Shown here in pieces: positions 6,362 to 8,348 of a stretch of 8,348 nt of DNA. The DNA lies in assembly GCA_018903055.1 (NCBI GenBank), contig JAHIPW010000083.1:1-8348 (forward strand), written 5' to 3'. Under the pieces are notes generated by a model. It was not told the DNA's origin and did not search any database. It saw only the letters and a program-made list of their open reading frames with translations. The number at the start of each line of letters is the position of its first letter. Position 1 is the stretch's first letter. The stretch comes from a bacterium (GTDB taxonomy: Bacteria; UBP18; UBA7526). A program made the translations under genes and the position numbers.

Positions 6362-6690
6362 CCGACAGTATTGTGGTTATGATTACCTGTTCTTCGAAGA
6401 GAGAGGCAGGAAAAATAAAGAAAGTATTATTAGAGAAGAGAAAGGTGGCCTGTGTAAATATTATTCCTAAAGTGGACTCTTTTTTCTGGTGGAAAGGCAA
6501 GATAGATTCTTCTCTTGAGGTTTTACTATTAGCCAAAACAAAGAAGAAAATGCTTAGGGGGATTATCACCTTAGTCAAGAAGATACATAGTTATGAGGTT
6601 CCGGAAGTAATTGCTCTGCCCATAATTGGGGGCAACAAGAACTATCTAAAATGGATAGAAAGGGAGGTGCTGGTTGAAGGAGAAGATTGA
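6358..6690 (+). CDS. cutA: divalent-cation tolerance protein CutA
   Basis: CutA proteins are small, highly stable cytoplasmic trimers with a ferredoxin-like, PII-like fold; they have been linked to copper and other divalent metals, though the true function is unsettled. The 110 residues match the family. Landmarks are the first strand ending in Cys11, VACVNIIP (30-37) with Cys32, the aromatic SFFWWKGKI (41-49), and the C-terminal signature VKKIHSYEVPEVIALPI. A strong GGAGAAGGAGGAAG purine run precedes ATG 6358. The stop at 6690 lies 17 bases inside the next gene. Placement among sulfur and Fe-S genes suggests metal sensing or buffering for the same pathway; this is inference. Confidence 0.93.
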   Translation: MTDSIVVMITCSSKREAGKIKKVLLEKRKVACVNIIPKVDSFFWWKGKIDSSLEVLLLAKTKKKMLRGIITLVKKIHSYEVPEVIALPIIGGNKNYLKWIEREVLVEGED

Positions 6691-6895
6691 GGAGGCTTTG
6701 AAAGAGGTAAGAGAGATGTTGGCCATGCATGGTGGCGGTGTAGAGTTAATTGAGGTGACAGAGGAGAGCGTGGTCAAGGTGAGATTAACTGGGGGTTGCG
6801 TTGGCTGTCCGTCGGCTCAGATGACCTTGGTAGATGTAGTAGAAAAGGCCATTAAATCCAAGGTCCCGGAAGTCAAGAAAGTGGAGGCCGTCTAG
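6674..6895 (+). CDS. NFU/NifU C-terminal-domain Fe-S scaffold or carrier
   Basis: This is a minimal 73-residue NFU domain, which binds a [4Fe-4S] cluster between two subunits and passes it to client proteins. The family signature is GGCVGCPSAQMTL with Cys42 and Cys45; MHGGGVELIEV (18-28) is the usual preceding segment, and the C-terminal helix ends in VPEVKKVEAV. It has no NifU N-terminal or IscA-like domain. The best start is TTG 6674, which lies 6 bases after AGGGAGG (6661-6667); no in-frame ATG gives a complete domain. This start overlaps cutA by 17 bases, and the stop shares one base with the next gene's GTG. A SufBC pair lies about 550 bases downstream. Confidence 0.93.
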   Translation: MKEKIEEALKEVREMLAMHGGGVELIEVTEESVVKVRLTGGCVGCPSAQMTLVDVVEKAIKSKVPEVKKVEAV

Positions 6896-7173
6896 TGGCT
6901 CAGATTACGGTTCGTTTTTATACTACCCTGCGGGAGAAGGTAGGGAAGAGCAAGGTCTCCCTGGATGCCCCTACCGTGGCCCAGGCCTTAGAGGAGTTGA
7001 AGAGGCAGTTTGGTTCTCGATTTACCGATCAGCTCTATAATTCCGACGGAACGATAAAGAATTATTATATCCTCCTCCTCTCTGGTCGTAGCGTGGATAG
7101 GAAAGAGATTAAAAAGACCGCTTTGAAAGAAGGAGATATTTTACACATCTTTCCCCCTATTGCTGGCGGCTAA
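6895..7173 (+). CDS. MoaD/ThiS-type ubiquitin-like sulfur carrier
   Basis: MoaD-family proteins have a beta-grasp fold and carry sulfur as a C-terminal thiocarboxylate after adenylation by an E1-like enzyme. The 92-residue protein begins with the usual ITVRFYTTLREKVG strand-helix, contains the HIFPPIAGG end (84-92), and finishes on the required Gly-Gly. It is the natural partner of the cysteine-free E1-like enzyme four genes upstream. Start is GTG 6895, overlapping the NFU stop TAG by one base. No MoaE (large subunit of molybdopterin synthase) is encoded nearby, so assignment to molybdopterin synthase is uncertain; tungsten-cofactor or other sulfur-transfer roles are possible. It is the last gene of the operon. 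Confidence 0.92.
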   Translation: MAQITVRFYTTLREKVGKSKVSLDAPTVAQALEELKRQFGSRFTDQLYNSDGTIKNYYILLLSGRSVDRKEIKKTALKEGDILHIFPPIAGG

Positions 7174-7187
7174 TACGCAGATTTACG

Positions 7188-7270
7188 CCCTTCAGGATCC
7201 CGAGAATCCTTTCCCTCGACCCCGAATGGGGTCTCGGGACGAGAACCCCAGAGGGGCAGGATCCGAGGGG
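7188..7270. repeat. GC-rich branched palindromic element
   Basis: The ends pair imperfectly (CCCTTCAGGATCC at 7188-7200 with GGATCCGAGGGG at 7259-7270). Inside are GACCCC/GGGGTC around GAAT (7218-7233), CCCGAG (7199-7204) with CTCGGG (7233-7238), and CCCC-AGA-GGGG (7246-7256). The result is an outer stem with inner hairpins, the same general plan as the element inside sufC. Composition is far more GC-rich than the flanks. The hairpins could also slow or stop transcription leaving the operon, but there is no T-run. Confidence 0.6.
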
Positions 7271-7297
7271 CAGATCAAAACGCAGATGGGCGCTGAT

Positions 7298-7371
7298 TTA
7301 CGACGACGCACTTCACTTGCCTCGTCTAAATAAGAAGTAAACAAGGTTCTGCGAAGCAGGTTCTTATTTAT
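7298..7371 (-). repeat. structured palindromic element, copy B (upstream of sufC)
   Basis: TAAATAAGAA (7327-7336) and TTCTTATTTA (7361-7370) form a perfect 10-bp stem around a 24-base loop with CTGC-GAA-GCAG (7349-7359). Read on the minus strand, it matches copy A part by part: stem, GCTTCGC loop, AGAAC..TTGTT, second stem arm, then TTAGAC..GGCAAGTGAA. The stems differ in sequence but remain paired in both copies. The hydE-type promoter boxes of copy A are not conserved here. Confidence 0.7.
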
Positions 7372-7432
7372 CAGCGGTAATCAGCGGTCCTTAAAGCCCA
7401 AGCAGTAAGCAGTAAAAAGAAATCCGCGTCTT

Positions 7433-7437
7433 GGGGG
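7433..7437 (+). promoter_or_regulatory. GGGGG ribosome-binding site of sufC
   Basis: A G5 run lies 5 bases before ATG 7443, in place of a standard AGGAGG. It is the only plausible ribosome-binding site for this start. Confidence 0.4.
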
Positions 7438-7442
7438 TTTAA

Positions 7443-8243
7443 ATGTTAGAAGTAAAAAACTTGAGACTGACTCTAAATGGACACCCCGTACTACGGGGAA
7501 TAAATCTTGTAGTTAAGAAGGGTGAGATTCACACCATCTTAGGAGTGAATGGCGCAGGCAAGAGTTCCTTAGCCTACTGCCTTATGGGGAGTGAAGGTTA
7601 TCGGCCGCAGGAAGGAATAATTAAGTTTCTGGGAAAAGATATTACCAATCTCTCCATTACCGAGAGGGCGAGGATGGGATTGACCCTCGCCTGGCAGGAA
7701 TCAGCAAGGTTTGAGGGACTATCAGCAAGAGAATATCTCTCTTTGGGGATTTACCCCGTTAGAAATAATCCGACCCCAAAGGGGACGGATGCCTCACCTT
7801 TAGTGAGGATTTCTAATGGGGTGGGAAATAGGGAAGATAGCAAGAGGATAGCCCACGCTTTAGAGTTAGTTGCCTTAAATCCCAAAGAGTTCTTGGATCG
7901 GGCAGTGGATAATACCCTCTCTGGAGGAGAGAGAAAGAGGATTGAACTGGCCAGTGTAATTGCTATGAGACCCAAGTTAGCCATACTCGATGAGCCGGAC
8001 TCCGGGATCGATATGCTCTCTCTCGATGATATCCTGAATGTTATAAAGAGTATGAGGAAGGAGGGAAGTACCATACTCCTTATTACCCATCGGGAAGAGA
8101 TGGCCTCCATCTCTGATAGGGCATCCTTGATGTGTGATGGCTTGATTCTTAAGACAGGAAAGCCAAAGGAGGAGATGGACTACTTTAAGTTACACTGTAA
8201 ACCATGTCCCACCCATAAGTTTCCTGGTAAACTAAAGGAGTAA
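7443..8243 (+). CDS. sufC: SufC-type Fe-S assembly ATPase with in-frame repeat insertion
   Basis: SufC is the ABC-type ATPase that works with SufB (and SufD where present) in the cytoplasm to assemble Fe-S clusters. Visible motifs are Walker A GVNGAGKS (34-41), Q-loop Gln85 in LAWQESARFEGL, signature LSGGE (159-163) continuing RKRIELA, Walker B LAILDE (179-184) followed by PDSGID (SufC normally has a T or P here), and H-loop His216. Residues about 104-127 (PVRN..SNGV) are encoded by a 70-base palindromic repeat in the helical region between Q-loop and signature; the frame is preserved and all motifs are intact, so the protein is probably functional. The C-terminus has a CKPC motif (Cys252, Cys255) flanked by His251 and His258. 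The SARFEGL form of the Q-loop region fits short archaeal/anaerobe-type SufC. Confidence 0.93.
   Translation: MLEVKNLRLTLNGHPVLRGINLVVKKGEIHTILGVNGAGKSSLAYCLMGSEGYRPQEGIIKFLGKDITNLSITERARMGLTLAWQESARFEGLSAREYLSLGIYPVRNNPTPKGTDASPLVRISNGVGNREDSKRIAHALELVALNPKEFLDRAVDNTLSGGERKRIELASVIAMRPKLAILDEPDSGIDMLSLDDILNVIKSMRKEGSTILLITHREEMASISDRASLMCDGLILKTGKPKEEMDYFKLHCKPCPTHKFPGKLKE
7753..7822 (+). repeat. 70-base palindromic repeat translated in frame within sufC
   Basis: The arms ACCCCGTTAGAAAT (7753-7766) and ATTTCTAATGGGGT (7809-7822) form a 14-bp stem with one G-T pair, extended after a small bulge by CC/GG. Between them are two more hairpins: ACCCC-AAA-GGGG within CCG..CGG (7770-7788) and CCTCAC-CTTTA-GTGAGG (7792-7808). 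This is a three-way-junction layout. It encodes a PVRN..SNGV peptide (residues 104-127) absent from usual SufC proteins. The pattern is analogous to the protein-coding palindromic elements known from Rickettsia. Confidence 0.85.
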
Positions 8244-8247
8244 TGGG

Positions 8248-8348
8248 ATGAGCGATTATGAGAGTATGGCCCGGGCCTATCGAAAAGCAGGGGGCGATCC
8301 CAAGGTCTTAAGAGACCCTAAGTGTGCTTCTCTGGTAGTAAATAAGAA
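8248..8348 (+). CDS. sufB: SufB-like Fe-S assembly protein, 5' end (partial)
   Basis: ATG 8248 lies 4 bases after the sufC stop and opens a frame running off the window (33 codons). The N-terminus (ARAYRKAGGDP, DPKCASLVV) resembles the start of the short SufB/SufD-like proteins encoded next to sufC in anaerobic bacteria and archaea. AAAGGAG at 8234-8240 provides the ribosome-binding site. Too little is present to tell SufB from SufD or to see cluster ligands. Identity rests on the short match plus location. Confidence 0.65.
   Translation, partial: MSDYESMARAYRKAGGDPKVLRDPKCASLVVNK

Larger units (their letters stand above)
7174..7390. repeat. composite CGCAGAT/TCAGCGG repeat carrying two inserted palindromic elements
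   Basis: Leaving out two palindromes, the rest reads as one continuous degenerate repeat: ACGCAGATTTACGC (about 7175-7188), then CAGATC, ACGCAGATGGGCGCTGATTTA (about 7270-7300), then ATCAGCGGT twice with a 10-base period (7370-7378, 7380-7388). The insertions are the GC-rich element at 7188-7270 and palindromic copy B at about 7298-7371. No open frame or known RNA is seen here. No clear terminator for the upstream operon or promoter for sufC could be picked out. Confidence 0.6.

Noticed and set aside
7188-7270. Rho-independent terminator of the eight-gene operon
   Set aside because: The hairpins are strong but no T-run follows any of them, and the whole block looks like a dispersed repeat; an effect on transcription remains possible.
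7753-7822. tRNA-like gene inside sufC, suggested by size and branched fold
   Set aside because: There is no T-loop sequence, anticodon arm or CCA-type acceptor; the fold is a three-way junction of palindromes.
7751-8110. 119-codon minus-strand open frame opposite sufC
   Set aside because: It overlaps the strongly supported signature and Walker B region of SufC and shows no domain.
7443-8243. sufC as a pseudogene because of the insertion
   Set aside because: The reading frame continues through the insert and Walker A, Q-loop, signature, Walker B and H-loop are all intact.

Overview
The window looks like part of the chromosome of a strictly anaerobic bacterium. It carries two of the three dedicated [FeFe]-hydrogenase maturases (hydE, hydF), a sulfur-carrier/MOSC operon of the kind linked to molybdo- or tungstopterin enzymes, and a SufC/SufB pair of the short type common in anaerobes. 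Short palindromic repeats sit both between and inside genes, a habit I associate with uncultivated candidate phyla such as Omnitrophota. That placement is inference from style; the window contains no rRNA or other phylogenetic marker.

Layout. 1-133: the 3' end of an unrecognised gene. 134-391: an intergenic region built of two palindromic repeats set in a degenerate repeat background; the second repeat also carries a good sigma-70-like promoter for hydE. 392-2601: hydE and hydF, overlapping by 37 bases. 2602-2830: a weak terminator-like hairpin, then a near-consensus promoter with an inverted repeat at the predicted transcript start and seven ATACT/AGTAT words. 2831-7173: eight genes on the same strand, spaced 4 bases apart or overlapping: aldo/keto reductase, cation diffusion facilitator, MOSC protein, E1-like (ThiF/MoeB/HesA) enzyme, cyclophilin-like protein, CutA, NFU-type Fe-S scaffold, and a MoaD/ThiS-type sulfur carrier ending in Gly-Gly. 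7174-7442: a composite repeat with two different palindromic elements apparently inserted into it. 7443 to the end: sufC, with a 70-base palindromic repeat in frame, then the first 33 codons of a SufB-like gene.

How the genes fit together. Most of the window concerns building or supplying sulfur-containing metal cofactors: HydE/HydF make the hydrogenase H-cluster, NFU and SufBC make and deliver Fe-S clusters, and the E1-like enzyme with its Gly-Gly carrier and a MOSC protein forms a plausible sulfur-transfer set. CDF and CutA add a metal-handling side. The exact product of the eight-gene operon is not determined by the sequence; a pterin-metal cofactor (Mo or W) is the leading inference.

The most unusual feature is the repeat biology. 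One palindromic element is translated inside sufC, a second smaller one is translated inside hydF, and two diverged copies of a third element (one upstream of hydE, one upstream of sufC, in opposite orientation) keep their stems through compensating base changes.
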